Shown piece after piece: positions 1 to 12,366 of a stretch of DNA of 64,000 bases. The stretch is from the NCBI RefSeq assembly GCF_033115175.1, contig NC_084835.1, positions 102,702,448-102,766,447 of the forward strand, written 5' to 3'. Origin of the DNA: Lepus europaeus. Lineage: Eukaryota; Chordata; Mammalia; Lagomorpha; Leporidae. Position numbers and translations under genes: made by a program. The notes under the pieces were generated by a model. The model did not search any database. It had not been told where the DNA came from and worked only from the letters and a program-made list of their open reading frames with translations. Every line of letters starts with the position of its first letter. Position 1 is the first letter of the stretch.

Positions 1-1010
1 CTTCTATTAGCTAAACTCTATATAGAGAGTTTAGGCAAACTGCGAGTATAAGCTTCCCCTTGTGGAGTACTGCATGTCAACTCATTGAAGCACCAGTATG
101 CCATTTACAGTCATTCAAAATCTTCAAAACTTTACACCATACCATAGCTTCATGGCCAAAATGCCAACAATCTAATTTAACTTCCTCAGGTCCTCCCTTC
201 TACAACATGAACAGAATACTTATTTATTCAGATCCATCCTTCACTGTAATTCCAGTGCCTAAACAATGGTTCTGAGTAGCTAGCTACTCACTCTGTTTAC
301 AGGATGGATTAGCTGACCATTACTGGAAAAGAAAATAACAGCAAATAAACTTCTCAAGGCAACTTTTGTTCCACTGATATTAGAGGTTTACAATATAGCA
401 TCAAGAGAGCTTATTATGAAGAAAAATCATTTGAGAACAAATAGACTAATTGTTCAGGGATATGGGAAAGGGAGACTCATGACTGACGGTGGAGCACAGA
501 AGCCACAGAGTTGCAGGCAGGGGCTCCATACTACATGGGACCTTCCTGAGCCCCTGAGAGAGAAAGTAGCTGTGGTATGTACATGTGAACCAATGAGACT
601 AAAGGGCATTGGAGGTAAAGCATCCCTGTGGATTTGCACAAATATCTGGGAGAGAAGCTCATCAAAAAATTAGTACTTTCTGGTGGTCAATGAATGGAGC
701 CAAAGGTGTTCAAAGCATTAATATTTGTCAAATTCCTTTAAATCTGACTCAAACAATGCTCAGTGAGAAGTTAACACCTGAGAAGCATGGATGTGCATTT
801 TTCTCTCTTAATTTCTGTTTAGCTTACAAGTTACATTTCCCCATCTAACTTGTTCTATTCCTGGGTTGCATCTCTTTCCTCTCCATCCTCTCAGAGCTTC
901 AAACACATCAGATTCATGGATTTTTTCCTGGATTGATTTACTAGTGTGAAAAAAGCCCAAACAGCTACCAGTTGACATTTCTGAATTCTGGGTTAACCTC
1001 AATAGCATGT
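1..1010. other. unique AT-rich DNA, no gene seen
   Basis: No repeat family, RNA gene or convincing exon is recognisable. The short open frames here (up to 85 codons) overlap each other on both strands and show no known domain, which is what chance predicts in a stretch this long. Confidence 0.6.
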
Positions 1011-1122
1011 GGGTACTTCAAAAATTCATGGAAAATAGAATAAAAGACATTTATTTTGATGCAAAAAAATTGAAACCCATGTATAACTTTTCATGATGCA
1101 CATTCTCCATGAATTTTAGAAT
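1011..1122 (+). mobile_element. short terminal-inverted-repeat element, copy 1 (mariner-like MITE candidate)
   Basis: The left end reads ACTTCAAAAATTCATGGAAA. The right end, reverse-complemented, reads ATTCTAAAATTCATGGAGAA, so the two ends form imperfect inverted repeats of about 20 bp around an AT-rich core of roughly 70 bp. The core contains TTTATTTTGATGCAAAAAAA. Related copies lie at 9075-9211 (same orientation) and 51309-51424 (opposite). There is no coding capacity, so it would depend on a transposase supplied elsewhere. A CSINE inserted within about 15 bp of its right end. The mariner assignment is an inference from size and end structure. Confidence 0.6.
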
Positions 1123-1485
1123 ATCTCTTGCACAGGGCCAGCACAGTGGCTTACTTGGTTAATCCTCTGCCTGCAGTGCCGGCATCCCATATGGGCACTG
1201 GTTCTAGTCCCGGTTGCTCCTCTTCCAGTCCAGCTCTCTGCTGTGACCTGGGAAGGCAATGGATGACGGCCCAAGTACTTGGGCCCCTGAACCCTCATGG
1301 GAGACCAGGAGGAGGCACCTGGCTCCTGGCTCTTGGCTTCGGATTGGCATAGCTCCAGCCTTAGTGGCCAGTTGTGGGGTGAACCAATGGAAGGAAGACC
1401 TTTCTCTCTTTCTTTCTCTCTCTCACTGTCTAGCTCTGTCAAATAGAAAAAAAAAAGTTAAAAAAAAAAGAATATCTCTTGCACA
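1118..1485 (+). mobile_element. CSINE with perfect 17-bp target-site duplication
   Basis: The element body is 1135-1468. It starts at a GGCCAGCACAGTGGC-type head, carries a Pol III B-box-like GGTTCTAGTCC near 1200, continues through a CT-rich stretch and ends in two A-runs. It is flanked by identical copies of AGAATATCTCTTGCACA (1118-1134 and 1469-1485). CSINEs are nonautonomous, tRNA-derived and mobilised by L1. The perfect duplication suggests a fairly recent insertion. Long reading frames on both strands here are SINE sequence, not genes. Confidence 0.95.
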
Positions 1486-1821
1486 ATCCACTGAGAGTAT
1501 AATCTATGATTCAGACTACTTTTTGTCCAACATAATCTACATTAGTTTCTTTGAAATGGCTGGCCTTTATAGGCTTGATGCAGATGAATTTCACAAAAAT
1601 ATTTCTATAAGTTTTTATATACTAATTGATGCACAATCTCATTAATATTGACCTAATGTTTTATTTAATGCAAATTTATGTTTGCTATTCATATGATCTT
1701 GCAAAAGATGTTTGTTTAATTTGGAAGTTTCATCCTTTCCTACATATAATTTACCTTTCATGTTTGATTTTTAGGCTCCTTTATATCAGTTAGAAATCCA
1801 ACAATACTGGGAGGAAATAAA

Positions 1822-1950
1822 CATGAGGAGTATAGCCCAATAGTTAAGCTTACCAAGCTGTAAGTATGACTCTGCAATTTACCATTAGGCTCTGACCTCA
1901 GAAGTTAGTCTGTAACTTCTCTGTGTCTATCCATCTCTCCTAGAAGGAAG
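1822..1950 (+). repeat. MIR-like ancient SINE fragment
   Basis: The order of features matches a diverged MIR: a GAGTATAGCCCAATAGTTAAG start, then a tRNA-like stretch with GACTCTGCAATTTACCA, then a CTCTGTGTC stretch. It is degenerate and has no visible target duplication. MIRs are ancient mammalian tRNA-derived SINEs. Confidence 0.5.
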
Positions 1951-2332
1951 GGTTTGCAGACTGTAAAGACTAAATTAGTAGATGTGTGGTACAGCATTAG
2001 GGAAACCTCTGATACAGGCTGAGTGTTCAATCCACAATAGCTGCTAATGTTAGGACTGTTTTAGTGTTCGGTCTGTCAAAGAATTAACCATATTCTAACC
2101 TAAAATTCCTTATCACCTTCCAATCACTGGTGGTAATCTCTCATTTTAAATAATTTTGACTGAGGATTTTGGGCACTCACATACACAATTTTTCTTTGTC
2201 TGGAAATACCCCTGTCTTTCATCTCCTTCACCCAGTTCAGTCATACATTTAAACATTCAACAAATATCTGCTGATTAGATCTCCCATAGGGCTTGGTGCA
2301 AAAGCTTCAATGAAAACAAAGTAACTAGCAAA

Positions 2333-2659
2333 GGATCCCTCTTTTTTTTTTTTTAATTTGAGAGATAGAATTACAGACAGTGAGAGAAAGAGAGAGAGAG
2401 AGAGAAAGGTCTTCCTTCCGGAACAGACGGAGCTGCGCTGATCCGAAGCCAGGAGCCAGGTGCTTCTTCTGGGTCTCCCACAGGGGTGCAGGGGCCCAAG
2501 CATCTGGGCCATCTTCCACTGCTTTCTCAGGCAACAGTAGAAAGCTGCATTGGAAGAGGAGCAACCGGGATTAGAACCGGCACCCATATGGGATGGCGGC
2601 ACCACAGGTGGAGGATTAACTTAGTGAACCACGGCACTGGCCTCAGGGATCCCTCTTTT
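2333..2659 (-). mobile_element. CSINE, antisense, 13-bp target duplication
   Basis: The body runs from about 2343 to 2642 and reads from a poly(T) end to a GGCACTGGCC end, so it lies on the minus strand. GGATCCCTCTTTT occurs at 2333-2345 and again at 2647-2659 as the target-site duplication. A GA-rich tract (2382-2408) is the complement of the CT-rich 3' region. Confidence 0.92.
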
Positions 2660-3985
2660 CGGTAGCTTCTAAAGCAATTGGATGGGGTGGGGGTGGAATC
2701 AAAGTTAGTTATACAAACAAATATGTCATGAGATGTTGGGTATGTGTTACTGTGGGTGTGGGTAGTGGTACTTGACTAATCCAGGGAATTCGAAGATGAC
2801 TTCTTTTGAGAATCAAAGTATGGATATAGTTCAAAGGATAAGTAGGAGCATCTTAGGTACCACAGGGAAGAAAGAACATACCAAGCAGAAAATCTGTGCG
2901 TGCAAATTTCTTACAGTTAATCTGTGACTCTTCAGTTATTGCCCTGATGAGATCTCCCTTCTAAAACAGACTGGATCACTTATCCTGCCTGCTTTGCCTT
3001 CCCGAAGAACCCTGTACTTTTTTCTCATAGCTTCTCACAATGATTTGCAATCATGTATTTATTTATTTTTCTAACTCCCATATTTGCATTACATCCATGT
3101 TTGGCCCATAGCTGGTTCCCCTTGATTATTTGTTGCATTGGTTGGGAAATTATTTCATTGTGTCCTCCTTCAAAGGATAGGTCTTGACTTACAGGTTATT
3201 TTTGCTTTAACTCTATTGTGCCTATCCTGGTAGAGTAAATCAAACGTTTTCAACAACCCAGAATTTTCTGGAATCATTTCCTTTTGGAAAAGCCCTCACT
3301 TTTGGGGGGTATTCTCAAAGTGCCTTAGTTATTATAGAGTATGGAAGAGTTTTGAGTCCAATCATCAAATATATTACAACCAAATGGATTCATAAACAAC
3401 AAATCCTTATAGATTTTAACAGCAGGAAAGGGCTTAAAAGTTCATTTAGATCATAGCACTCATTTTAAAGATGAGCAAAAGATCAGAATAAAACAAGTCT
3501 TTCCATTCTACATGATACGTGCAAGTTACAGTCTTTAAAGAAGCTTCCAAAAGTGTTTATCACGCATCTGTAGGGTAGCTTGATTAAAACAAGACCCTGT
3601 TTCACAGATCCTTGCCCTGGTTCTGAACAAATCTGTCATCCTGACTATTCTATTTCCATTTGGATCTCAACGGAAAGGAGCACTTTCTGTTTTTAAACAG
3701 CTTCCTTGATTTGGTTACAGTGATTTCAATTCAGTGGCAGGAGGAACTAGGACAATGAGAAGATGTTCTAACACCTGCAAGACTTTGGAAATCTTCATTT
3801 GTCAAATCATTTATCTGGAATCTGAACTCCTAGGTTGGGACAGATGTGTCATTGAAGCTCAATATCCCTGCTTTACACAGGAAGCATTAAGGCTTCTTAT
3901 TCAAGGAGAAAGGATTAGACAATATTAACACAAAAAATAATGAACTTTGTATACATTTGCACCTTTCTAACAATTTCCTAGCTTT
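2660..3985. other. mostly unique DNA with a possible L2 fragment
   Basis: No gene is seen. About 2940-3120 resembles the 3' end of an L2 LINE (a run of ATGTATTTATTTATT followed by CTAACTCCC and a GGCCCATAGCTGG segment), but it is too diverged to be certain. The remainder carries only short chance frames. Confidence 0.4.
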
Positions 3986-3989
3986 CTCC

Positions 3990-4232
3990 ACATGCTATTC
4001 AGTAGTCAAACTGCCAAACAGACTTTCTGTCCTTCCAAAGATGGTCTCATTCCTTGAAGTTTCAGTTTTTGTAATTTGGCTGATTGGAGAACTTGGCTGA
4101 GCAAAGCATCATCAGAGATGATTTCTCTTGTTGCAAATTCAAAAGGCTTCAGCACATAGCACAAATGATCCATTAGCGTCCATTGTCTAGAGTTCAGGAA
4201 AACACCTTCTGCAGCATTGTGCACTAATGTGT
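3990..4232 (-). pseudogene. hAT-family transposase-like fragment
   Basis: The minus strand carries an open stretch of about 72 codons with the arrangement W-T-L-M-D-H-L-C-x-V-L-K-P-F-E-x-A-T-R-E, followed by S-D-D-A-L-L-S-Q-V. A W...L...VLKPFE.AT pattern followed by a serine/aspartate-rich turn is characteristic of hAT (Ac/ZBED-type) transposases in the region before the C-terminal dimerisation domain. There is no ATG at the left edge (it begins at GTG), no zinc finger and no catalytic region, so it is a relic or a fragment of one exon. It could alternatively be a retrocopy piece of a domesticated ZBED-like gene. The fragment is in frame throughout, which is slightly unusual for old transposon DNA. 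Confidence 0.55.
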
Positions 4233-4594
4233 GTGGCTTTTTTCTTTCTCTTTATTCTCCTTCTATGGGGAATGAACGCCTTCCAACCTATAGAAAGACT
4301 TGTTTTCAGTATGTGAGCACTTTATGTATGACTAACTAAAGTTAGGGGAGACTGTCACTTTTCAGAATTTCTCAAAGAATTCTGACAAAATGGCAGTAAC
4401 AAGTTCCATAGTGATTGAGAAGCTGCAGCATTTCTGAGTTTAACAGAAAATCATAAATCAGATAAAAGCACCAGAGGGAAAAAAACAGCTTAGTATTTAT
4501 TGATCATGGTAAAATATTGTCAGGTGTGCACGATCAAATAAAACACTGCCTTTGCCTTTTCCCAGTTTGCAATTTTATTGTAACAACTGAGCTT

Positions 4595-6382
4595 AAAATA
4601 ATACATTCCAAAAACAGAAAACCAAAACAACTTTGACAAAGAACACAATTGGAAGGCTAACATTATCTGATTTTTAGTATTAGTGTAAAGCTATGGGGTC
4701 ACAATGGTGTGACACTTGGTGTAAATACAGGAGGATATATGACGGATGACCATAAGAATCCAGAAAAAGCACATAGATCATGGACAACTGATTTTTAACA
4801 AAGACACAAAGGCAATTGGTGGAGAAAAGATAGTTTTTCCATCACATCATACCAGGACAAATGGATTTTCAGAAGAAAAATCTTCTACCCATACCTATCA
4901 CAATAAAAAATTAATTTTAAGGGATCATAGGACTAAACATAATAAATAATGCCACAAAATGTCTAGAAAAACAGGAAGAAATCTTTGTATCTCAGGTTTG
5001 GCAAATATATCTTATATTCAATGCCAAAAGCATGGTTAAATTGATAAATTAGACATCACCAAAGTTTTAAACTTCTGTTCTTCAAAAATCACTGTTAAGA
5101 ATATGAAAAGATGAATCCAAGAGTAGAAGAAAGTATTTGCAAATCACATATCTGCCAAAGTACTTTCATACAGATTATATAGAGAATTTTCAAAAATCAG
5201 TAGCAATAAAACAACCAATCTTGTTTTTAGTGTACAGAACCTTTGTGCTGACTTCATGAAAGCTATTAAAATAGTGAATAAGCACATAAAAAGATACTTG
5301 GCCTCATTTGTCACTAAGAAATGAAAATTAAAATCACAACAGATACTACTACATCTATTTTAATGGCCAGAATTTTGTTTTTAATTTTTTTTTTGACAAG
5401 CAGAGTTAGACAGTGAGAGAGAGAGAGAGAGAAAGGTCTTCCTTCGTTGGTTCACCCCTCAAATGGCCACTATGGCGGGCGCTGTGCCAATCCGAAGCCA
5501 GGAGCCAGGTGCCTCCTCCCCGGTCTCCCATGCAGGTGCAGGGACCAGGAACTTGAGCCATCCTCCACTGCCCTCCAGGGCCGTAGTAGAGAGCTGGACT
5601 GGAAGAGGAGCAACTGGGACAGAATCTGGTGCCCCAACCAGGACTAGAACCCACAGGCAGAGGATTAGCCAAGTGAACCATGGCGCCGGCCGGCCAGAAT
5701 TTTAACAACTGACCTCTCCACATGTTGATGTGGATGTGGAATTACTGGAACTCTAACACTGCCAGTGGGAATGTCAAATTGTAGAATTATTTTTTGAAAA
5801 CAGTTTGGCTGTTTATTTAAGAGTTAAGCATACATTCATCATGATTTGACTATTCCATCCCTAGGCATTTACACAAGAGATAATGAAAGATCATGTCCCT
5901 ATAAAGAGTTGAAGATAAGTATTCATAGTAGCTTCATTTCTAGTAGTTAACCTGTTTATCAACAGGTGAATGAATAAATCAGCAGTGGCATATCCACAAA
6001 GTGAAATACTGCTCAGCAATATAAAGGACTGAACCCAATACCAGGGATGAATCTCAAATAATTATGCTTAGTGAAAGAAGGCAGATAAAAAATGTATATG
6101 TTTTATTCAATTCATAAAAATTTCTAGTAAAAATAAAATAATCTGTAGTGACAAAAAGCAAATCAGTGGTTGCTTGGGCAGTAGAGTGCAAGTATAGGTC
6201 AAAACACACACACATCTGTGTGGGAGTAATAGATGATTCAGGATGATACACTCATTAGCTTAATTGTGGCGATGGTTGAAAGAATATACAGATAAGTTAA
6301 AAAATCAAAGTGCACACTTTAAGTATGTGCACATTTCTGAATGTCAATCATGCCTCCTTAAAGTTGGTAAAAAAAAAAAAAT
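4595..6382 (+). mobile_element. old L1 3' end (ORF2 C-terminal remnant and 3' UTR), split by a CSINE
   Basis: Diverged but recognisable L1 ORF2 sequence starts near 4600. It continues through the stretch ending in the GGCCAACTGATTTTCAAC-like block (about 4781), then the C-terminal part, then a 3' UTR with GTACACTTTAAATATGTG-like sequence and an A-run at 6369-6382. Many stops and frameshifts make ORF2 dead. The 3' UTR style points to an ancient mammalian L1M/L1ME-type element. A CSINE at 5377-5691 interrupts it. Confidence 0.8.
5365..5703 (-). mobile_element. CSINE (duplicated-B-box subfamily) inserted in L1
   Basis: The body is 5377-5691, antisense, from poly(T) at 5377-5394 to GGCGCCGGCC. 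The target-site duplication GGCCAGAATTTT lies at 5365-5376 and 5692-5703. It carries two adjacent, related copies of the B-box region (about 5610-5632 and 5633-5655, both with the pattern CAAC..GGGAC/GGACTAGAA), a mark shared with the copies at 18624, 38748 and 48599. Confidence 0.93.
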
Positions 6383-8379
6383 AATGAAGTTGGAGGAGGA
6401 TGGTTCAGATGTGCTTTGTGGGAATTTTAATAGGACCAAGGGGAAAGTTTTCCACGAGAAATGAGATCTTGCTCAAATCTGAATGAGTGAGAAGAAAACA
6501 GAATACAGATTGGCTCCTCAAAAAGTATTTGAGTAAAGATTGTGTGGAAAACTCAGTGCTAGACATAGTCCCAATGAGCTTTTTCTTTAATGAGATAGGC
6601 AAATGTTGCACTTGAACATAATTTGGACAAAAACTGAGTAGATGTTTGCACAAAATGTTCTGGAAGTGCAGTTGAAAATAGGTTAGCCCTACCAGAAGGC
6701 TTATGGAGGGCGTCATAAGACACAATCTAAACTAAATCTAATAGGATGAGAATGAGTTATCAAGAGAAGAAAGACAACGCCAGTGTTCCAAGTAGAAAGA
6801 ACTTCAAGATCAAAGGTATAAAGATGTGCACAACACATCCCCTGAGAGAGTATGTCTATCAGTATTAACAGATAGTAAAAATGAGATGGGGAGTTGACAT
6901 TTACTCATCCACTCAGTCTGTCATTCAACCAATACTTATTAAGTGGTTTCCACAGACCAAACTCAGATTGCAAAACAGGAAAGGTGACTAACCTCATAAA
7001 GCACCCATGTTGAAAGGCAGCTCATTCTAGCTGATACTCTTGCTACACCCAAAGAGGCTCAAGGAGACCAGATTCTGAAGTGCCTTGAATACATACAAGA
7101 TGGCAAAAGTGAGCCCTGGAGTATTTTAAACAGAAGAATAGCATAGTCAGTGCTATTCCTAAGACCATATTTTTAAGGTCATGAGGATTTAAAAGGATGA
7201 ATGGATTTCACAGGGACAAGAGCAGACAAAACCTCTTAGCTCACTGTTACAAGAACTTAGATTGAAAACAGGAGAAGAATGTATCAGAGGGCAAAGACAA
7301 TGATGAGTTCAATTAGAGACATAGTTTTGAGGCAGCCATGTGTCAGCTGGCCATAAGTGTTAGTCTAAGACCCATTAGAAGGGCAAGACCTAGAGACAAA
7401 AATGTGCTCTGAGAATCTGAATCAGGAAAAACACTGAAGACTGAATAGCCAAAATTCCCTGTTTCACATCCATTAGACATAGGTTGTTCTAGTTTTTTCC
7501 TAGAACATAGCTTACCCTGGCTATTCTCCATTCTTACTGACTGACTAACTCACATGGTAACCTCAGTTATAAGGCACTGCCCCCAGGAGATACCAATGTG
7601 ATGCTGCAGACCTAATATCATCAAATCAAGCAATCTTGAATCCAGAACTGATTCTCCTCACCTTACATTATTGCTTTAGAAATATTATTTTGTAATGCAA
7701 GCTCTACTAATATATAAGCTATCCAAAATGATTTTGAGTATAGAATTAAAAGTACAAAAATTCCACTGTAGATTTAATAATTCCCCTTAAACAGTCTTTA
7801 CTTATTTATAGAAACAAAGATAACAGACAAGTAGAAAGAACAAAGTATTATTTATGTGTGCATCTCTGCATATGGGGGAGGTATTTTTCTTTATGCTCAA
7901 TTCTAGGTCATAAAATTTAGACTCAGGAGATTGTATTGCTTGTCTCAAAGTTCTTCAAAATGAACAAAGATGTAAGCAGTCACCCGTGCTTCCCATAAAC
8001 CTCAGACTTAAACTGCACGTCAGGGCCTTCAGCTCTCTATTGCTGAAGTGTCCGTATTTCAGGGCTGAAAACCTGATGTGGAATCTGAAGACTTGTTGTA
8101 TTGAGAAGCTAGTCCAAATATCTCAACTGCTACAATGACAGAAAAATTTCTGGCTGGGCCTTCCATACATGTGGATAGTGCATGAAAACAAGAAAAGACC
8201 ATCACAACCAAACCAAATCTTTTTCCAGTGAGGTTAAGTCCAATATTCTTGACAGAAAAATGGCTGTTTCAGCATCAGGAAAAAAACAAAGGTGAAAAAC
8301 TCCAAGTTGTTGTTGTTATTGTTTTGGTTGTGATGGTGGTGGTGATCATGGTTCTCCTTTTCCTCCTTCTTTTCTTTCT
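6383..8379. other. unique DNA, nothing recognised
   Basis: No repeat family or gene is recognised over about 2 kb. Composition is AT-rich with very few CpGs. Open frames are at most about 106 codons and have no domain signature. Confidence 0.5.
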
Positions 8380-8687
8380 TTTTTTAAGATTTTATTTATT
8401 TATCTGAGAGGCAGAGTTGCAGAGAAAGAGAAAGGGAGAGATATAGAGAAAGGTCTTCCACCCACTGGTCCGTTCCCTAAATGGCCCCAATGGTCCGGGA
8501 CAGGGCCAGGGAGGTCTCCCAGTTGGGTGGGTATTGCGGGGCAAGCACTTGGACCATCCTCCACCACTTTCCCAGGCCATAGCAGAGAGCTGGATTGGAA
8601 GAGGGGCCTCTGGGACACCTACCGGTGCCCACATAGGATACCGGCATCACAGGCAGAGCCTTAACTTACTACACCACAGTGCTAGCC
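8380..8687 (-). mobile_element. CSINE, antisense, diverged
   Basis: A TTTTTTTAAGATTTTATTTA end leads into a GA-rich tract and the typical CSINE body, ending at about GTGCTAGCC. It sits in a pyrimidine-rich stretch, so the target duplication cannot be defined. The divergence suggests an older copy than those with perfect duplications. Confidence 0.85.
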
Positions 8688-9074
8688 CTTCTCTTCCTCT
8701 TTTTCTTCCTCCTTTGCTTTACCTCCTTCTATGCCTCCATGAGCCTCTCTCATAACAGTGAAAATGTAGAGCTGTTCTCCAATTTACCTGGTTAGAAGGA
8801 CCCTAAGTCAATTAGATAATGCTCAATTCCAAGGCACTTCAAACACAATGCAACTATCAATTAGCTTCTCTCTCATGCAACCAATTACATTTTTTCTGAG
8901 TCTGTGTTAATCTGCCTAGTGACAAGTTTGGTTCTCTATAACCTTCTTATGACCAGAAGAGTTGGAATACTTTATAGGACACTGAACACAGCTGACCCAC
9001 AAAGATCCTAAGTGATTGGTACTGGGAAGGCTGTAGGTTGGAAGTTTGCTGCATAAAGTTACTGTTTTTGCTTA

Positions 9075-9211
9075 TACTAGGGGCCTTCACACAGTTCGGA
9101 AAACAATGGATTGAAAGATAAGTTTATTTTAATGCAAAAAAAAAAATTTAAATCCAATCAACTTTTTTTCATAATATGCATTTTGGATGAATATTTTGAA
9201 GACCTCTATAG
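9075..9211 (+). mobile_element. short terminal-inverted-repeat element, copy 2
   Basis: The left end TAGGGGCCTTCACACAGTTC matches the reverse complement of the right end, TAGAGGTCTTCAAAATATTC, at about two thirds of positions. The core TAAGTTTATTTTAATGCAAA aligns with the cores at 1011-1122 and (reversed) 51309-51424. TA dinucleotides flank both ends, as expected for Tc1/mariner target duplication. Non-coding. Confidence 0.6.
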
Positions 9212-10920
9212 GATAAGGAGAGCCCCAAACTCCATCCTGCACTCTTGCACTAATGGGAGAACAAGAATTTCATTCTCCTCTTCATGCTTAGAAGTGGCTC
9301 TCTTATTGCTATAAAAATATTCTCTCATTGGTTCTGTTGACTATTTTTACAAACACAATTTGTTTCAAGTTCAGATGAGCTAAAGTATGTTTGCATTTTA
9401 CAGTGTGTGTGACAAGATAACCACAATTTCTTTCTTAGCCCAGGGCTTCATAGCAGAGAATGCTTCTGTACATTCAAGTAGTGATTGAGACCTTTGGGGA
9501 GTCGGGAGATTGGAACACTAATCAACCCAGAAATCATGTGCAATGGTACTTCGCAGAGAATGTATTACTTCTCAACGAAGTAAAAGAAAATGCTTTGTTT
9601 GAATTCTTGGTTTCTACATAGGCTCCATCACTGCTTTGGAAAGAAGTTCCGAAAATTTCACTACTCAGAGTGTGAATATGGTTCTTGGAATTACAGAGAA
9701 CCAAAAGGCATTAACTCCAGGAAGTATAGATGCTATTTTTACTTAACGTGGCAGGAGGAGATGCACACCAGCTCTCCTGTGAGCTTATTCAATTACCAGA
9801 TTGAGGATATCAGTCCTACAGTCATTCTAAGGGAAAGGTATTGTATATCTCTAACACCTTCTGCAGCCAGGCATTAAAGGGGACAGGTTTCCATTGTTTC
9901 TCATAGATTGCCCAATACAACGCAGGCATTTTGGAAGAAAATGAAAGACTAAATAACTAAACACCAAATTGCAATTTCCATACTTCGATCTTCACATGCT
10001 ACTGCCGCATTGGGCTCTTTAATATTCTACGACGCCTGTGACAACTACTTCTCCAAATGTTGGATATGCAATTTCGATCTCTTTTTCTCTGAGTCTTTGT
10101 ACCTTTTAGTCTAAAAACAAAGAGGAACAAAGATCCTAATTATACCCATAATCATTATTATCTGAAGAAGTTCCCAGTAATTAAATTTTAAAGAAAATTT
10201 ATTTAATGAGCTTTCCACAGTCACATCCAAGCAATACACATTCAAGTAGATAGTGATTAGGATGAAATAGCACTAATTTGAATGACTTGATAAAAGCTCC
10301 TACTTCACTACTATGTTTTTAATAATTGTGTAATTACATAGAGAATTATTCCTGTAAATATCGCTTGTTTTATATAGAATGGAAGACATGAAGATGTGTT
10401 CTATCTGGAGCAAATTTCCAATATTTTGAAGCTGTATCTTCTTGTGTCAGCTAAAAAGTTAATATGTACGTCTTAATTACACAAACACACACACTCTCTT
10501 GCATGGAATATACACCTTTCATTTGCATGAGTTGAGCATAAGTGCTTAACTTAGAAGAAGATGTGGAGGGAAAATAAATCCTTTCTGAAGAAGTGCATGG
10601 TCATTACCCATGAATGAAAATGAAAAGCATATTTCAGTGAACATCCCCTGATTATCCCATAAGAGAGGCATGATAATTGGCATAGAGCACGTCGATGCTT
10701 GTTGCGTCTCCATCATGTCCAGTGATTCAAGCAACTCTAGAAATGCTATCGTGTAATATCATGTATTTGTTCTCAAAATTTCAGGACAAAATAAAATGCT
10801 GATCTTAACTGTGGAAAGATGAAGTACAGCTCAAAACAGACCTCATTCATTTGAATATTTGTTTCACATCACATGATGAAGAGTCTAAAGGATATTTTAT
10901 ATACTCAAAAATTAAGGAAC
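9212..10920. other. unique DNA, nothing recognised
   Basis: No recognisable repeat or exon. Reading frames are short (longest 95 codons at 9590-9877) and carry no domain. Confidence 0.5.
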
Positions 10921-10924
10921 ATGT

Positions 10925-11090
10925 ACTGGTGAAGGAAATATAGGTTTAAATCCCTGTTTTACCATATGGTGTGACCCTGAATCACTTGCCTTCCCTGGGC
11001 CTCAATTTCTTTATCTACAAAATGGAGCAATTAAAGACCTGATTTCTAAGGACACTTTGAATTTTCAACTATAATTTTCTTAATACTATG
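10925..11090 (+). repeat. MIR-like ancient SINE
   Basis: The stretch GTGTGACCCTGAATCACTTG, then CCCTGGGCCTCAATTTCTTT and ATCTACAAAATGGAGCAATT, follows the MIR core (tgtgaccttgggcaagt, then ctcagtttcc, then tctgtaaaatggg). The sense orientation is plus. This is an old, degenerate copy. Confidence 0.75.
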
Positions 11091-12366
11091 AGCTCTATGA
11101 TACATCCCATTTATAAATAGGAACAACTTGCCTGATATACTCTTCTCTTTCTAAAATGAAAAATATAAGGTGATAGTTCTTAGTTTCAAAAAGAAACATT
11201 TAAATACAAACCATCTAATACAGCTCAAGGTGCCAAATATTTATCTTTCAACATCTTACTGAATACATCAATGCCACAATGTTATATTAACTTTTTAAAT
11301 AGGTAATAGAGACAATAAGGTGAAAATAGAAAACTAGATAAGACAGGTAGGACATAAAGATCTGATGTCAAGGAAATCAAATGCAAATGGTCCTGATTTC
11401 CTAACATCCCACCAAACCCCAATTTTCACCCTTACACAATTGTACCCTTATGGAAAAAGAGGACAGATTAAAAGGAAAACTATAAAACCCTCTGAAGTTG
11501 GTGGAACCCAACTTCTCATGTGCTGGTATCTCATCAGAGAAAGTTATCAGTCATCTTGATGTGATCTTTAACCTGTAAGGAGGTATAAATGGTTTCAGTG
11601 CTACTGGGCTGGGATAAAGAGAAGCCAAGTAGCTCTAATGACAATGCATGGAACTCCATCCTAGAAGGAAACTTAGTGTAGGCCCGGCCTAGACAGCCAC
11701 AAGATTCTCTAAACTGAAGGAAAAGTGCTGCTGACTGCAGCCTGACAATGTGCAGTTATGCACTGGTAAGATTCTGCCCTGGTTACAATCAACATATCCT
11801 GACAACTGATGCCAACACAAGAGGATGGACATAGTCAGATCTTCTGGAAAGTCCACGGTTTTCCTCAACTCAAATGCAGGCTTAGTGAGGGTTCTTCTTA
11901 TTCTTCTCCTTGACTTGTAGACAGGGCACAGTGACTGATGTTGGGCTTTGACATAATTCACTTAGAAATTTCGGGAATCTAGGACTCGGCCATTCAAATA
12001 GAAAATAACTCCAGGTTAAACTATTGGCAACACAAATCCAAGTTCATGTTGGATATTTATGTAAGATTAGAAGAATTAAGGAATTCAGGTGGAGCAAGGT
12101 CAGCTTGTCCTCTCTACTACAGCAACTGAACTCTAGTTTTTAAAACCAATTCAGCAGCCACCTTAGGACTCCAAAGGCAAGCAGTATTCAAGCCAGATTC
12201 TGTAATCAAAGTAGGGCCAAAGACCAGGTGATAAGGAGATTATTCAATTACTCTCTCTTAGCCATATTCATGAAAAAGGGGTCCATTTAGCTAAGCCCTC
12301 CAGTTTGGTATGATCCTTTGGTGGAAACTACATAAGGCTGCATAAAGAATATACCCTCAAAACTGA
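11091..12366. other. unique DNA, nothing recognised
   Basis: No repeat family or exon seen. Short chance frames occur on both strands. Confidence 0.5.
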
